DNA of 64,000 bases. It comes from Pseudoips prasinana (taxonomy: Eukaryota > Arthropoda > Insecta > Lepidoptera > Nolidae). Every line of letters starts with the position of its first letter. Within the stretch, counting starts at the first letter, position 1. Below the pieces are notes generated by a model. It ran no database searches, was not told the origin of the DNA, and saw only the letters and a program-made list of their open reading frames with translations. A program made the translations under genes and the position numbers. Shown one piece after another: positions 42,775-52,528 of the stretch. The stretch covers positions 11,240,001-11,304,000 of the forward strand of contig OX621260.1 in NCBI GenBank assembly GCA_951640165.1, given 5' to 3'.

Positions 42775-43045
42775 AGCGCATAGCTTAGGCCGTATTTATG
42801 AGCATCTAGTTGACGAGTCTGTATTCTGTGAGCTCATAGACTAGGTCTTATTAATGATCGATTAGCCAACGAGCCTGCTCAGCAGAGGGCTCATAGGCTT
42901 GGTCTTATCTATGATTGATTAGCTAACGAGTCTGCTGAGCAGAGGGCTGTTAGACTAGGTCTTATTAATGATCGATTAGCCAACGTGTCTGCTATGCAGA
43001 GGACTAGGTCGTATTGATGATCAAGTAGACAATGAATCAGCTGAG
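42775..43045 (+). pseudogene. Relic of a protein with 21-residue repeats
   Basis: Three to four units of about 63 bp. In one frame they read RLGLINDRLANEPAQQRAH, RLGLIYD (stop) LANESAEQRAV, RLGLINDRLANVSAMQRT. The period of 21 codons and the R-L-x(5)-R-x-A-N-x-S-A-x-Q-R pattern show the repeat is coding in origin. I associate similar basic repeats with N-terminal regions of some transposon-encoded helicase or transposase proteins, but cannot name the family. Confidence 0.5.
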
Positions 43046-43204
43046 CCTATTTAATTAAAAAAAGCGGCCATGATCGAGTCGGACTCGCCTATGAAGGGTT
43101 CCCTAGCAGCAAGTATTTGAGTTGATAGAATGAAAGGTAAATTGCTGTTTACGATTTATGTCTTTAATTTTTGTTTGTGTTTAATTTTTATTATGTTTCT
43201 GTAT

Positions 43205-43510
43205 TAAATTTTCGGTAAAAATTTGCATAGTAATGTACTATTTTGGAAATTACAGGAGGGGAAGGAGGAAATTACACTCATTTTACGCCTTTGGAAGTGT
43301 CTCTCACGCGAACTATTCAGTCAAGAATTTTTTTTTATTAGAAACCTCAATATCATTTTAAAGACCTATACATAGAAACCCCAAACGTATGTTCCAAGTT
43401 TCAACATTTATAGTTGAGGAAAAAGTAGCTGTGACATACGGACGGACAGACAGACATGACGAATCCATAAGGGTCTTGCTTTTGCCATTTGTCTACGGAA
43501 CCCTAAAAAT
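43205..43510 (+). repeat. Dispersed lepidopteran-type repeat
   Basis: Non-coding block with gacggacagacagacatgac and a gtctacggaaccctaaaaatggc end, a pattern common at the 3' ends of LINE/SINE-like repeats. Its end (ggccactattccgcatcaaact) recurs at about 44035, so two related copies flank the Helitron-like element. Confidence 0.5.
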
Positions 43511-43560
43511 GGCCACTATTCCGCATCAAACTAAAGAAGAATTACCTAAATCACAATCAT

Positions 43561-43726
43561 CATACTAATATTATAAAGGCGAAAGTTTGTGAGTGTATGT
43601 TTGTTACCTCTTCACGGCTGGAGCAATTTTAATAAAATTTGTTATGGAGTTAGCTGACATCCTGGATTAGCACAAAGCCTATAATTTATATAGTTTCACG
43701 TGGGTAAAACCGTGGGGCACAGCTAG
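43561..43726 (+). mobile_element. Non-autonomous Helitron-like element (plus strand)
   Basis: It starts tcatactaatattataaagg and ends with hairpin cacgtgggtaaaaccgtg, then gggcacagCTAG followed by T. About 165 bp. Confidence 0.7.
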
Positions 43727-44249
43727 TCGGTTCATTAATCTCAGCGAAATTGGTGTAAGTACATACATAAAATAATGCGCTTGTACTAAAATGTGCGCTT
43801 ACATGCGCTTCCAAAAACGAGCTTACAAGCGTGTATTAAACGCTAGTCATCTGAAACTGTTATTTATGTTCACACCAAGAAACACTTGAACAGTATGAGT
43901 CTAGCTAGACTGGCTAATATTTAAAAACGTGTGGCAAAGACAATTATATCGTCCACATAAACAAAAATTTTCAATGCAATTTTTCCATAAAATGAAAACT
44001 ACTCGGCCAAACTATATAAAATTTTAAGGGACCAAATGGCAACTATTCCGCATCAAACTAAACAATAATCACGTAAATTGGATCATACATCTTCGAGATA
44101 TCGGTACGATTCGAGACATACATAAAAAAATACCAGTGAACTTGAGAACCTCCTCCTTTGAAAGTCGGTTAAAAAATGGAGGCTCTTTGCATCGGAAAAG
44201 GGCTACATCTTAAGCCACATAATTAAATTAATAAGGAATTTTTGTATAA

Positions 44250-44702
44250 AAAAAAAAACTTATACATCGGCTACCTAAACGAGCTTTAACTAATTTCGAC
44301 ATTTTGAAATATGGAAATAATATTCCCTACTTTAGAGGTGTCTTTATGAGAGATGAATTTCCTAAATTTCCTTATAAAAATGAATGTGGAGTTGTTAATT
44401 TAGATAGTTCTAATAATCCTGGTTCTCATTGGGTAGCCTATGCAAAATGCAATGACTATATTGAATATTTTGATATTTATGGAAATCTAAAGCCCCCAAA
44501 GGAATTTATAAAATATCTAGGCTCGAAAATCAACCATAACTATGAAAATATGCAGGGTGATCACCCTTATAATTGCGGGCATCTATGTTTAACTTTTTTA
44601 ACAGATTTTTGGAGTAGACATAGAATATACTTAATAAGCAAAATAATCAAAAAGAGTTCAGTGTGCAACTATGTCCATAACAGTGACTATCTCCGGAAAT
44701 AA
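44250..44702 (+). CDS. Adenain-like cysteine protease (C-terminal ~145 codons)
   Basis: The frame is open from about 44250. It includes LPKRALTNFDILKYG before the first upstream-independent start, then PYFRGVFMRDEF, ECGVVNLDSS, GSHWVAYAK (catalytic His), YFDIYGNL (acidic residue), NMQGDHPYNCGHLC (Gln of the oxyanion hole and catalytic Cys) and LTFLTDFWSR. The order His, Asp, Gln, Cys is that of adenovirus-type (C5) proteases used in Polintons to mature capsid proteins. No ATG is near the expected start, so the N terminus may be lost or lie further upstream. The 3' end overlaps the next gene by 32 bases. Confidence 0.8.
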   Translation, partial: KKKLIHRLPKRALTNFDILKYGNNIPYFRGVFMRDEFPKFPYKNECGVVNLDSSNNPGSHWVAYAKCNDYIEYFDIYGNLKPPKEFIKYLGSKINHNYENMQGDHPYNCGHLCLTFLTDFWSRHRIYLISKIIKKSSVCNYVHNSDYLRK

Positions 44703-45075
44703 ATCAGAATTAGAATCGTATTTTCAACCACCTCTTACGTTATCTGAAAAATATGAATGTGCTTTATTGTACTATTCAGTATTAAACTCTACATCTAATG
44801 TGTTTTGTAATAATACTCCGTCTGTTATCAGAATTGAATGTGATCTAATATACGGTTCTTACACTAACGGAATACCAACTCATATTATACATGAATTTGT
44901 AGCTAATACTACGGCAGGACATCATTACCTAGAAACACCTCAGAACGTTATTTACTTCCCAGTAAACAAAAATATAATTACATTCATATCTATTAAGGTT
45001 GTTGATCAGCTTGGCCATAGCATCCCTTATATAGAACATATTCAACTACGTTTTCATTTAAGAAAATTACAATGA
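44671..45075 (+). CDS. Small virion-like protein, 134 codons (minor capsid or penton candidate)
   Basis: Starts MSITVTISGNKSELESYF and ends HLRKLQ. It is predicted beta-rich: alternating hydrophobic stretches (CALLYYSVLNS, VIRIECDLIY, NVIYFPVNKN, ITFISIKVVD) suggest a jelly-roll-like sandwich. The size and its place between the protease and the capsid-like gene suit a Polinton minor capsid (penton-like) protein. I recognise no specific motif, so this is mainly context. It overlaps the protease gene by 32 bases and its TGA overlaps the next ATG (ATGA at 45072-45075). Confidence 0.5.
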   Translation: MSITVTISGNKSELESYFQPPLTLSEKYECALLYYSVLNSTSNVFCNNTPSVIRIECDLIYGSYTNGIPTHIIHEFVANTTAGHHYLETPQNVIYFPVNKNIITFISIKVVDQLGHSIPYIEHIQLRFHLRKLQ

Positions 45076-45218
45076 TATTGTTCAATATAAAGCCTCCTCT
45101 CAAACTAAAAGACCTTACTGCTTCTACAACCAGTAAGGTGCATAGACGTAATAAAAAAGTGAAAAGCTTGACAAAAATAAATAAAGACTTTCTGAAAGCA
45201 TTGGGTTTTAAAGTATGA
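45072..45218 (+). CDS. Small basic protein, 48 codons
   Basis: A short frame, MILFNIKPPLKLKDL to LKALGFKV, with a Lys/Arg-rich middle (HRRNKKVKSLTKINK). Its start overlaps the stop of the previous gene (ATGA), and its stop overlaps the ATG at 45215 (ATGA). The tight coupling on both sides is the best evidence that it is real. Small basic proteins are common next to capsid genes of Polintons and related viruses; the function here is unknown. Confidence 0.55.
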   Translation: MILFNIKPPLKLKDLTASTTSKVHRRNKKVKSLTKINKDFLKALGFKV

Positions 45219-46102
45219 ATATACTACAGATTACCGATTTACCGCACTCCGATACTTCTACCGAAAGTTATGAGATACATTCTTACAATCCTTACAACAA
45301 CTGTTTTAGAGAAAACGATGAAATCAGAATACCTATCCATCAGCAAGAATATGTGTTGCCATCAGCCAGTTCAGTTTACATCGAGGGTCACACAAAGCTG
45401 TTCGGAAAAGATGGAAAACCGATTGAGAAACCTATACCTATAACCTATGATATTTATCACTTCCAAATAAATCTTGATAGAGTACAGTGGAGAGTACCTC
45501 ACATAAAAGTGTCAGATCGAGAAAAACTCACACTTTTAAAACATTTAGAAAAGATAGACCTATTCAAATGGCATTTAGGAATTGGGATTTGTATGAGTAT
45601 CCTTTACTTCCTAAAACAACAAAGCATTCGTGGTCAGTTAAAACTGCATCACAATTGGAAAACCTAGATATTTTATTTTGTGTTTACAAACTAATAAAAA
45701 AGGTAATAAATTAAACGATAGTTCACACTTCGATCATTGCGCAGTATCAAACGTTACGGTCTTTTTGAATTCGCAATATTATCCATATGAGCCATTAGGT
45801 CTAAAATTTTCTGAAAACAAATACAGTATATCATACGAAAAGTATGTGAAATTTCGTCAGTCGTATTACAATTGTCCAGCAGACCCCCTGTTTAATCTGA
45901 AGGACTTTAAGACAAGGCGCCTCTGTTCATCATAGATTGTTCAAGGCAAAACGATAGTCTAAAAGCAGGTCCAGTAGACGTTCGCCGGGAAATTGAATGT
46001 TCAGAACCAATACCAGATAACACTGCTGCATATTGTTTGATTATAAACGATCGGCTTGTGGAATATAAACCTTTGAGCGACATAGTACGGCGATTATCAT
46101 GA
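45215..46102 (+). pseudogene. Capsid-like protein (double jelly-roll major capsid candidate), frame-broken
   Basis: The first frame (45215-45667) has ENDEIRIPIHQQEYVLPSAS and VYIEGHTKLFGKDG, resembling the N terminus of Polinton major capsid proteins. The continuation moves to the frame 45487-45714 (LYEYPLLPKTTKHSW), then 45678-45935 (SSHFDHCAVSNVTVFLNSQY and LGLKFSENKYSI), then a third frame ending at TGA 46100-46102 (IDCSRQNDSL, LVEYKPLSDIV). At least three frameshifts. Total span ~295 codons, much shorter than usual capsid proteins (roughly 600), so an internal deletion after the N-terminal part is likely. I describe the breaks only. Confidence 0.6.
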
Positions 46103-46452
46103 CTGCCATTGTAGATATCCAAGGTTTTAAAACAGAAGCAAATGAATTTATAATAAAAGAAATCGCTATTTGGTGTGATAACAAATTGCAAGTGTTATTA
46201 ATTCAGCAACCATTTCCATTTTACGATTTGACAAAATCAGAAAGACGACAAGTTGGATGGATTGAACGAAACAGAAAAATATACTGAAAATTAATTTAGA
46301 AGATAAAGGTTGTCCTTGTTTGATCAACTTGTATAATAGATATAAGTTTTGCGAAGATTTGTATAGTTGTATTTATCATGACACAATATGTGCTTTAAAA
46401 AAGGTTATTTGTTTAAAAAAATGGTGCTTAGAAAATAAACTTTTTCTATAAA
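46099..46452 (+). pseudogene. Cys/His-rich protein downstream of the capsid gene
   Basis: Starts with ATG overlapping the capsid stop (ATGA at 46099-46102). The frame 46099-46287 reads MTAIVDIQGFKTEANEFI to WIERNRKIY. A second frame continues to about 46452 with EDKGCPCLINLYN, YSCIYHDTICALKKV and KKWCLENK, a spacing of Cys and His that suggests metal binding. A frameshift lies near 46285. An AATAAA directly follows (46453), as for a transcript end. I recall similar small multi-copy proteins in insects but have no function for it. Confidence 0.5.
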
Positions 46453-46652
46453 TAAATATATTTTTCTTATTTTACTCAGTAAATATAAATACCTGTTCCA
46501 TCCCATGTTTTGATTTCCTACATCTTTATCCTACTAAACCATTACTCAACCGTGATCATTATCAAAAGAGAAAAAGAGGTAAACATTTAAACACTGATCT
46601 AAATGTATGGTCTATGTATATATACTAGTAGGAACATTAAAAGAGATGTAGA

Positions 46653-46892
46653 GTGCTAGTCACCATGGCATTGAATATTGGGGACCTGGTACAGATAATT
46701 ATTGTAGAAAAGCGATTGTCTGGACTTCACATCGTTAATATTGTGAATCATGAACAATATAGTGCCATACTTTTACCCAGAGAAAGAGGAGATGGCAAAT
46801 TATTTAATATTCGCTATGAGGGGCTTAAGTTATGGGGTCGAATAATTAGAATCAACGACAACCTCGTAGACGTAAAAGAAATGAATTACTAA
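46653..46892 (+). CDS. Small open frame, 79 codons, unknown
   Basis: MALNIGDLVQIIIVEKRL (four codons inside the first Met) to LVDVKEMNY. It is mostly beta-like and soluble, with no recognisable domain. It follows the Polinton-like cassette on the same strand by 200 bases and is followed by a perfect 22-bp hairpin. It could be a further gene of that element or an isolated small ORF. Confidence 0.35.
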   Translation: MLVTMALNIGDLVQIIIVEKRLSGLHIVNIVNHEQYSAILLPRERGDGKLFNIRYEGLKLWGRIIRINDNLVDVKEMNY

Positions 46893-46949
46893 ATGCGATA
46901 TGCTCCTGACAACCTGCACGTAGTAGGGTAATAAATCATTCTCGATAGA

Positions 46950-47020
46950 AAAATTGGGGCTTCTGCATCACGCAGCTCGAGCGGTGGCGCGAGAGCAAGT
47001 GATGCAGAAGCCCCAATTTT
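46950..47020. repeat. Perfect 22-bp inverted repeat (GC-richer hairpin)
   Basis: Arms 46950-46971 and 46999-47020 (aaaattggggcttctgcatc... and its complement), with a 27-base GC-rich loop containing gcagctcgagcggtggcgcg. It stands out in AT-rich surroundings. Confidence 0.9.
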
Positions 47021-47314
47021 AACCTACTAAGTACAGATAAAACTTTTTTTTATTAGATCCGCCAAATGTTACAACGAGTTGGTTGACTTTTCTGATCTTG
47101 ACTAATGAATAATCACAACTAAGCCACATGTATTTAAGCATACACTTACCAAATTTAGTTCAATAACTGTGTTGCTTTGTAAAGTGTTATTTTATAGCTA
47201 AGCATACCTAATATCTCAATCTCATTTTCGTTATCTTATTGTATCTCATATTAGGCAAACAAGCTTTTTTTGTATTCATTGGTGAAAGCATACAATTCGT
47301 AATTAGTTGTTAGA

Positions 47315-47632
47315 AAACTAAAGTCATAAAATTCACTACACCGAATGTGAAACAGGCGACAACCATTGTACAACTTAATGGAGCTAGGTTGGACCCTGTT
47401 AAATCAACTGTGTTCTTGGGTATCACTATTGACTCAAAGCTACAATGGAGCCCACAAATAGAAAAGCTGTCCGGCAAATTAAGTTCTGCAGCATATGCAG
47501 TGAAAACTATTAGACGGCTGACTGATGTTGACACAGCTAGAATGGTTTATTTCAGTTATTTTCATAGTGTAATGTCCTATGGAATTCTTCTCTGGGGTAG
47601 TTCTGCTGACATTAACACCATTTATTTTTTAT
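47315..47632 (+). pseudogene. CR1-type LINE ORF2 fragment
   Basis: Encodes LDPVKSTVFLGITIDSKLQW, IEKLSGKLSSAAYAVKTIRR and MSYGILLWGSSADI, the RT thumb region of the same group as the elements at 40.1 and 63.7 kb but more diverged (about three quarters identical). It is cut at both ends, and the 3' cut falls within about ten bases of the cut in the 40-kb copy. Confidence 0.8.
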
Positions 47633-47875
47633 TTAATCATTAATGTACACACGGAAATGGAATACAGAAAATAAATTTTAAAAGAAAATAACATGTACAA
47701 AGGTACTGCTTAGTTCAATGAAATTTCTTCCAGAAGACCCGCGAGAGGAGAAATTAAAAGAAATTTAAGATAGCGTGTGTAGTTTCTAGTAATACATATA
47801 TACATACACTACATGCTAATATACATAAATAATTATAAAATACATAGATAAATATCTATATACACATACATACAA

Positions 47876-49462
47876 CTAGGATGAGGAAGTGAGATAATGT
47901 GCTATGACACGATTTTTAAATATAGAAACTGTTTTACATTGGCGAATGTTAGGGGGAAGAGAATTCCACAACCTGACCCCCTGAACCGTATAGGAGTAGG
48001 AGTAAAAATCAGTTTTATGTTGAGGGATTAGGAGTAGAGATCGACGATGGGATCTGCAGGGAGCATCGGAGCAATGAAGATAGGAAAAACGGTCCCATAG
48101 GTAGGAAGGGGATAAGGGATTGTGAAGAATATTGAAGAGGAGACACAATATACGAGTATTCCTGCGAAGCCGAACGGGTAACCACTTGAGATCCTTGCGA
48201 AAATTGGAGACATGATCATATTTCTTAAGACCGAATATAAAACGAATGCAGAGATTTTCCAAGCGCTCAAGTTTATTCAACAGCTCCTCGGTGACATCCA
48301 GATAGCAGCAATCAGCGTAGTCTAGAATGGGTTGTAGAAGAGTTTGAGCAAGAGAGATTTTCGTTTTCAAAAGCATAAAGATTTGGAGATGTTTCAGTGA
48401 GTGAAAAGTAATTAAAAGGAATCTTCCTACTGACTTCAGAGACATGTGCCTTCCAAGAAAGATTAGAGTCGAAGGTTACACCTAAATTTTTTGCGGTTTC
48501 GGTGTATGTTATTGCATAGCCATCTAAATAAACTGCAGGAATGGATGCGATCTCCAGATATCTCAACATATGCCTGCTTCCAATGATCATGGCCTGGGAT
48601 TTACTCGGGTTAATTAATAGATCATAGTACTTAGCCCATTGGTTGATATGTTCCAAGTCAGAATTTATAGTAGAGATGGCGGCAGTAACATTATTATGAG
48701 CGAAGGACCTGTAAAGTTGCAAATCGTCTGCATAGAGATGGAAGTTAGAGGAGATAACTCTTGTAACGGAGTTTATGAGAATGGAAAAAAGTAAAGGAGA
48801 AAGAACGCCACCCTGAGGTACCCCCGCAGTGAGTGAACACCAATCTGAATAAGACTCTTCATGGTGAATACACTGCGAGCGCCCCCGAAGATAAGAGTTA
48901 AACGAGGAGATGCTGCTGGAAGAGCAGTTTAGCGAAGATAAGACACCAAGAAGGACATCAAAATCGACATAATTGAAGGCATTACTGAAATCCAGCAATA
49001 CCAAAAGGGATAGGAATTTATTGTCCATGGCCCAGCAAATATCTTCGGTCACTTTGAGAAGGGCAGTGACAGTGCTATGGCCAGAGCGGAATCCAGACTG
49101 GAATGGGCTGAGGAACTGGTTGCAGGATAGAAAGTCTGACAGCTGACGATGGACAATATGCTCAAGAACCTTCGAAAGAAATGGGAGTACAGAAATAGGG
49201 CCACTTTGGGCAAAGGAATAATGTGAACTCGTTTCCAAGCTGATGGAAAAGTGGAAGAGAATAAAGAAAAATTAAAAATATGAGTAAGAACAGGTAGTAG
49301 GGTAGAAAGAATTGGGCTAATCACCCTTGAGCAAATATTGTCATGTCCAACTGCAGTTGAGATGCATATAGAAAGAATGGATTTTTTAACGTCCTCCTTG
49401 GTAACGGGAGATAGGTTGAAAGGTGAACATTGCGGTATCGGCAAAAGTGAGAGATCGTGCAA
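47876..49462 (-). pseudogene. LINE reverse transcriptase and C terminus, two frameshifts
   Basis: Three frames in order: 49462-49220 (VGHDNICSRVISPIL and PSAWKRVHIIPLPK); 49238-48312 (LPFLSKVLEHIVHRQ, LVLLDFSNAFNYVDFD, GVPQGGVLSPLLFSI, catalytic YADDLQLYR, NLGVTFDSNLSWKAHV); and 48445-47876 (LQPILDYADCCYLDV, KWLPVRLRR, GVRLWNSLPPNI). These follow CR1/L2 ORF2 from fingers to the C-terminal LWNSLP motif. Apart from the frameshifts the sequence is well kept, so decay is recent. Confidence 0.85.
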
Positions 49463-49696
49463 GGTAGCAGATTTTCTTTGAATGTCAAGAGTGAGAGGAG
49501 GATTTGAGAAGTGGATATTCAGTGCACCTAAATCGATGTCCTTACAGACTAAGGCGGGGGATTTACCGATACCATTGGATTTTAAAAATTTCCAAACTGT
49601 AGAGGAATCCCGACTATCAAGAGACTTATAGAAGTGGCGTTTCTTAGCATCACGACACAGGCGATTGCAACGGTTCCGTAGGTATTTATACCGGGT

Positions 49697-50821
49697 TTAA
49701 TTTCCCTCTGTAGGATTGCGTTTATACCTACGCTGTGCCTTATCTCTGCGACCCATATAATCTTTAATATCAGCAGTAATCCAAGGTGCAGGAGAGTGTT
49801 TAACCTTTACTCGCCGTTTTGGTGCATGTCGATCATACAAAGCTAGAATATTAATATTAAATAAGTTCACTTTATCATCAACATTAGATGAGTTATAGAT
49901 ATTTGCCCAATCTATGTTCTCTGTATCACACTGTAACATCTCCAAATTAATGCCCTGGAAATTACGAAGAAAAAGGAATATTGCTTTAAGTTTAGGAGGA
50001 CGTACAGCGTAAGACAAATAAATCAGATCGTGATAGGAGAATGAAGCAGTTAAATGACCATGAGTTGCAACGTGATCAGAAGACGAAACAATCATGAGGT
50101 CTAAAAGAGATGGGTTGCAATTAGGAGAATGATGTGTAGCGGAGAGAGGAAGAATATGAAGATTGATAGAAGATAAGAGTGACAGAAGCTTATAAGAACG
50201 GTGGTCGTTTTTTAACAGACACGTATTGAAGTCACCCATCAAGACTACGTGATCATTGATTGGACATAAGTTATTAAACAGAGTGTCCAGAGTATCAAAG
50301 TAATCAGTTCGAAGATTGGGGCTATAAAAAACCCCAAGGAGTAACTTTGTGTGGTGTACAACAACTTCGAGGAATAAGTATTCCGCGGAACCAGTGTACT
50401 GAGAAGGTGATGCACTTACAATTTTGTGAGGGAGATCAGCCCGCAAATATATTGCTACACCACCGCAACCTTTATTAGTGCGATCGTTACGGATCAAAAC
50501 GAATCCTGGAAGAGAAAAGTAAGGCGAGAGAAGAAAAGGTTTAAGGAAAGATTCTGATATTAGAAGAGCGTCGATATTCGTGCTGCTAAATGATGCCAGA
50601 AGATCAGAGTAATGACCAGGTATACTCTGTGCATTAATGTGAGCAATGTTAAGATTATTGGAGTGGTCGGATAAACGAGAGGAGATCTGGTCATGCAGAG
50701 TCAGAGAAGTAAAAGAATCATCCGCGCTAACGTAACTAAGTGACGATGACGAACACGAGATAAAACTATCATCCAAGTTAAGTAAAATATCATCCATAAT
50801 TAGTAATATATAAATAAGCAA
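49697..50821 (-). CDS. LINE endonuclease domain (374 codons)
   Basis: A Ser/Asp-rich N terminus precedes an AP-like endonuclease: LNIAHINAQSIPGHYSDLL, IDALLISESFLKP (Glu), GCGGVAIYLRADLPH, HVVLMGDFNTCLLKN (Asp/Asn), LLDLMIVSSSDHVATH and ASFSYHDLIYLSY, where the usual SDH appears as YHD. It ends RRYKRNPTEGN at a TAA. The next residues in the same frame continue the usual linker, so the TAA is a nonsense change rather than a natural end. The start ATG used here is the first in frame; an internal Met nine codons later may be the true one. Confidence 0.82.
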   Translation of the reverse strand: MLIYILLIMDDILLNLDDSFISCSSSSLSYVSADDSFTSLTLHDQISSRLSDHSNNLNIAHINAQSIPGHYSDLLASFSSTNIDALLISESFLKPFLLSPYFSLPGFVLIRNDRTNKGCGGVAIYLRADLPHKIVSASPSQYTGSAEYLFLEVVVHHTKLLLGVFYSPNLRTDYFDTLDTLFNNLCPINDHVVLMGDFNTCLLKNDHRSYKLLSLLSSINLHILPLSATHHSPNCNPSLLDLMIVSSSDHVATHGHLTASFSYHDLIYLSYAVRPPKLKAIFLFLRNFQGINLEMLQCDTENIDWANIYNSSNVDDKVNLFNINILALYDRHAPKRRVKVKHSPAPWITADIKDYMGRRDKAQRRYKRNPTEGN

Positions 50822-50994
50822 TGAAATATAAAAAATATTTTATAATATAATAATATATATATACTTATATATAATATTTATAATAATACAGAAGATTGGT
50901 ATTTACAATTTAGCTAAACACACACCACAGCTAAACCACATAAATGTAAAATTTTTATGGAATAAATGAATTTGAATCTTTGAATCTTTAAATG

Positions 50995-51536
50995 CGAAAG
51001 TTTCTGAGTATAAATGGATTTTTGTTACTCTTTCAAGTAAAAGCTACCGAACGAAACTTTGTAGTAATATATAGCAGATCCGAATAACACATAGGATATA
51101 ATTAATAACTATAAACGCGGGTGAAACCACAGGGCACAGCTGTTTTTGGTTTTACTAGTGAAATATTGTTTACTAACAGTGCCCGCGTTATAAATGTTTG
51201 ATGTCCCTGCCCGTTTGTCCCCCGTAATACTTCGGGTTAAAAGTACGGGATACATTTTGGATTTTTTTCATAGCCTATGACACTTCACAATAACGTAGCT
51301 TTCTATTGGTGAATTTTGAAAATCGGTTCAGTAGATCAAGAGATTACCCCTTACAACGTCGCAAACGTTACCTCTTTATAATATTAGTACTAACACACGA
51401 TAAGATACGTAAGAGGAGTCTTTTGATAAGAATCAGTATTTTTTTATTGTTGAAACATAAAAATATGAAGTAGGTACTTACTAGCTATACCCGCGACTTC
51501 GTCCACATTTCGTAATGACTCCGTGAAGAATTAATG
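50995..51536. mobile_element. Cluster of Helitron-like fragments
   Basis: 50995-51142 (plus) ends cgcgggtgaaaccacagggcacagct, missing the final AG. 51150-51395 (minus) has gtgcccgcg at one side and tttataatattagta at the other. 51481-51536 begins ctagctatacccgcgactt and is cut by the next repeat at 51537. Confidence 0.55.
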
Positions 51537-51577
51537 TATATATATTCGTCCCCGTAGTTGGAAAACTAAATAACTCT
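51537..51577 (+). repeat. Inverted repeat partner of 55270-55307
   Basis: tatatattcgtccccgtagt followed by tggaaaactaaataactc is the reverse complement of 55272-55307. The inner part ggaaaactaaataa also recurs, inverted, near 51830, 54945 and 55080. Confidence 0.8.
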
Positions 51578-51599
51578 GATTTTGTAGTTCTGAGATAAA

Positions 51600-52120
51600 C
51601 GCAATTTAGTGTTTTTTTTTTAGTTAATGTACATTTGTAAGAAAATGTGAGACAATTTTGCCGTCGGCAATTTTATATTTTGTGGACCTGATAACCTTTC
51701 ACATTATGCTTTAACATACCGAACTCTATCTTTAACTATAACTAAATAACAAATAAAAAATGAAGTTGTTTAATTTTGCTACAACTGTTTTTATAACGTA
51801 ACTACAATTAGCTACTTATTTCGGCTATTTATTTAGTTTTCCTACATGCTAAATACATGTGGTAGAGTCAAATTTGGTGAAATAAGTGCAGTTATTGAAT
51901 TTATCACACTCGAAATATTTTTAAATGTAAAATTTAGTGGCTTTGTATGTTATTATTCCTTTGATATTTTTTTAACTTTTGTTGGTCTCATATGAAATAA
52001 ACGCTGTATTAATAAAGTATTAATAAAGTTATATTAAGGAATAAATAGAAAAGTTTAGAAAAGGTGTATTGTGATCAGATACTTATCATGTCACAACCTT
52101 AAAAAATAAACATCATCATC
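51600..52120. other. AT-rich sequence, no gene
   Basis: Nothing coding. It contains one plus-strand copy of tatttagttttcc near 51829. Confidence 0.4.
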
Positions 52121-52199
52121 ACTGATATGATATCAGCCGAACTCCACAATTGCCGGTCTTGCGCTATTCGCACCCAGCGACCCGCACAAGATCATCGGC

Positions 52200-52528
52200 C
52201 CATCTTGTAGGGGGCCTGCCCACGCGCTCACCTCTTCCAGTTCGTGGTCGCCTCTTGAGAACCTTTTTGCCCCAACAGCCGACGGGTCTACAAACTATGT
52301 CGCCCACTGCCACTTCAGTTTTGTAATTGTTCGGGCTATGTCGATGACTTTGGTTTGCCTGCGGATTTTGACACTTCTGATTCGATCCCGCAGGGAAACT
52401 TCGAGTATAGCCCTCTCCATTGCTCTTTGGGTGACTTTGAGCCTTCTAATAAGGCCCATAGTGAGCGACCACGTCTCTGTTCCGTAAGTCATCACTGGCA
52501 ACACACACCGGTCGAAGACTTCCGACAT
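52200..52528 (-). pseudogene. RTE ORF C terminus
   Basis: VFDRCVLPVMTYGTETWSLT, RAMERAILEVSLRDRIRS and AKTITKLKWQW-type sequence: the highly conserved C-terminal region of RTE-group ORFs (LPVLTYG, QRAMER, WxWAGH). It ends in broken sequence toward 52200. Confidence 0.8.

Larger units (their letters stand above)
44240..46450 (+). mobile_element. Polinton/Maverick-like virion gene cassette (fragment)
   Basis: Five co-oriented reading frames pack 2.2 kb with no spacers: protease, a 134-codon protein, a 48-codon basic protein, a capsid-like pseudogene and a Cys-rich protein. Successive genes overlap (32 bases, then ATGA three times). Adenain-like protease plus capsid-type proteins define Polintons and their virus relatives. 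No polymerase B, integrase or packaging ATPase is in the window, and no terminal inverted repeats were found. This is a piece of a larger element (usually 15-20 kb). Confidence 0.7.
47780..50830 (-). mobile_element. CR1/L2-like LINE, one ORF visible, three lesions (minus strand)
   Basis: Endonuclease (50821-49697), linker, RT (49462-48400) and C terminus (48445-47876), then an AT-rich 3' end with (tatatacatacac)-type sequence near 47830. Lesions: in-frame TAA at 49697-49699, frameshifts near 49205 and near 48400. No ORF1 is visible upstream of 50821; the sequence there is (ta)-rich. Confidence 0.8.
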
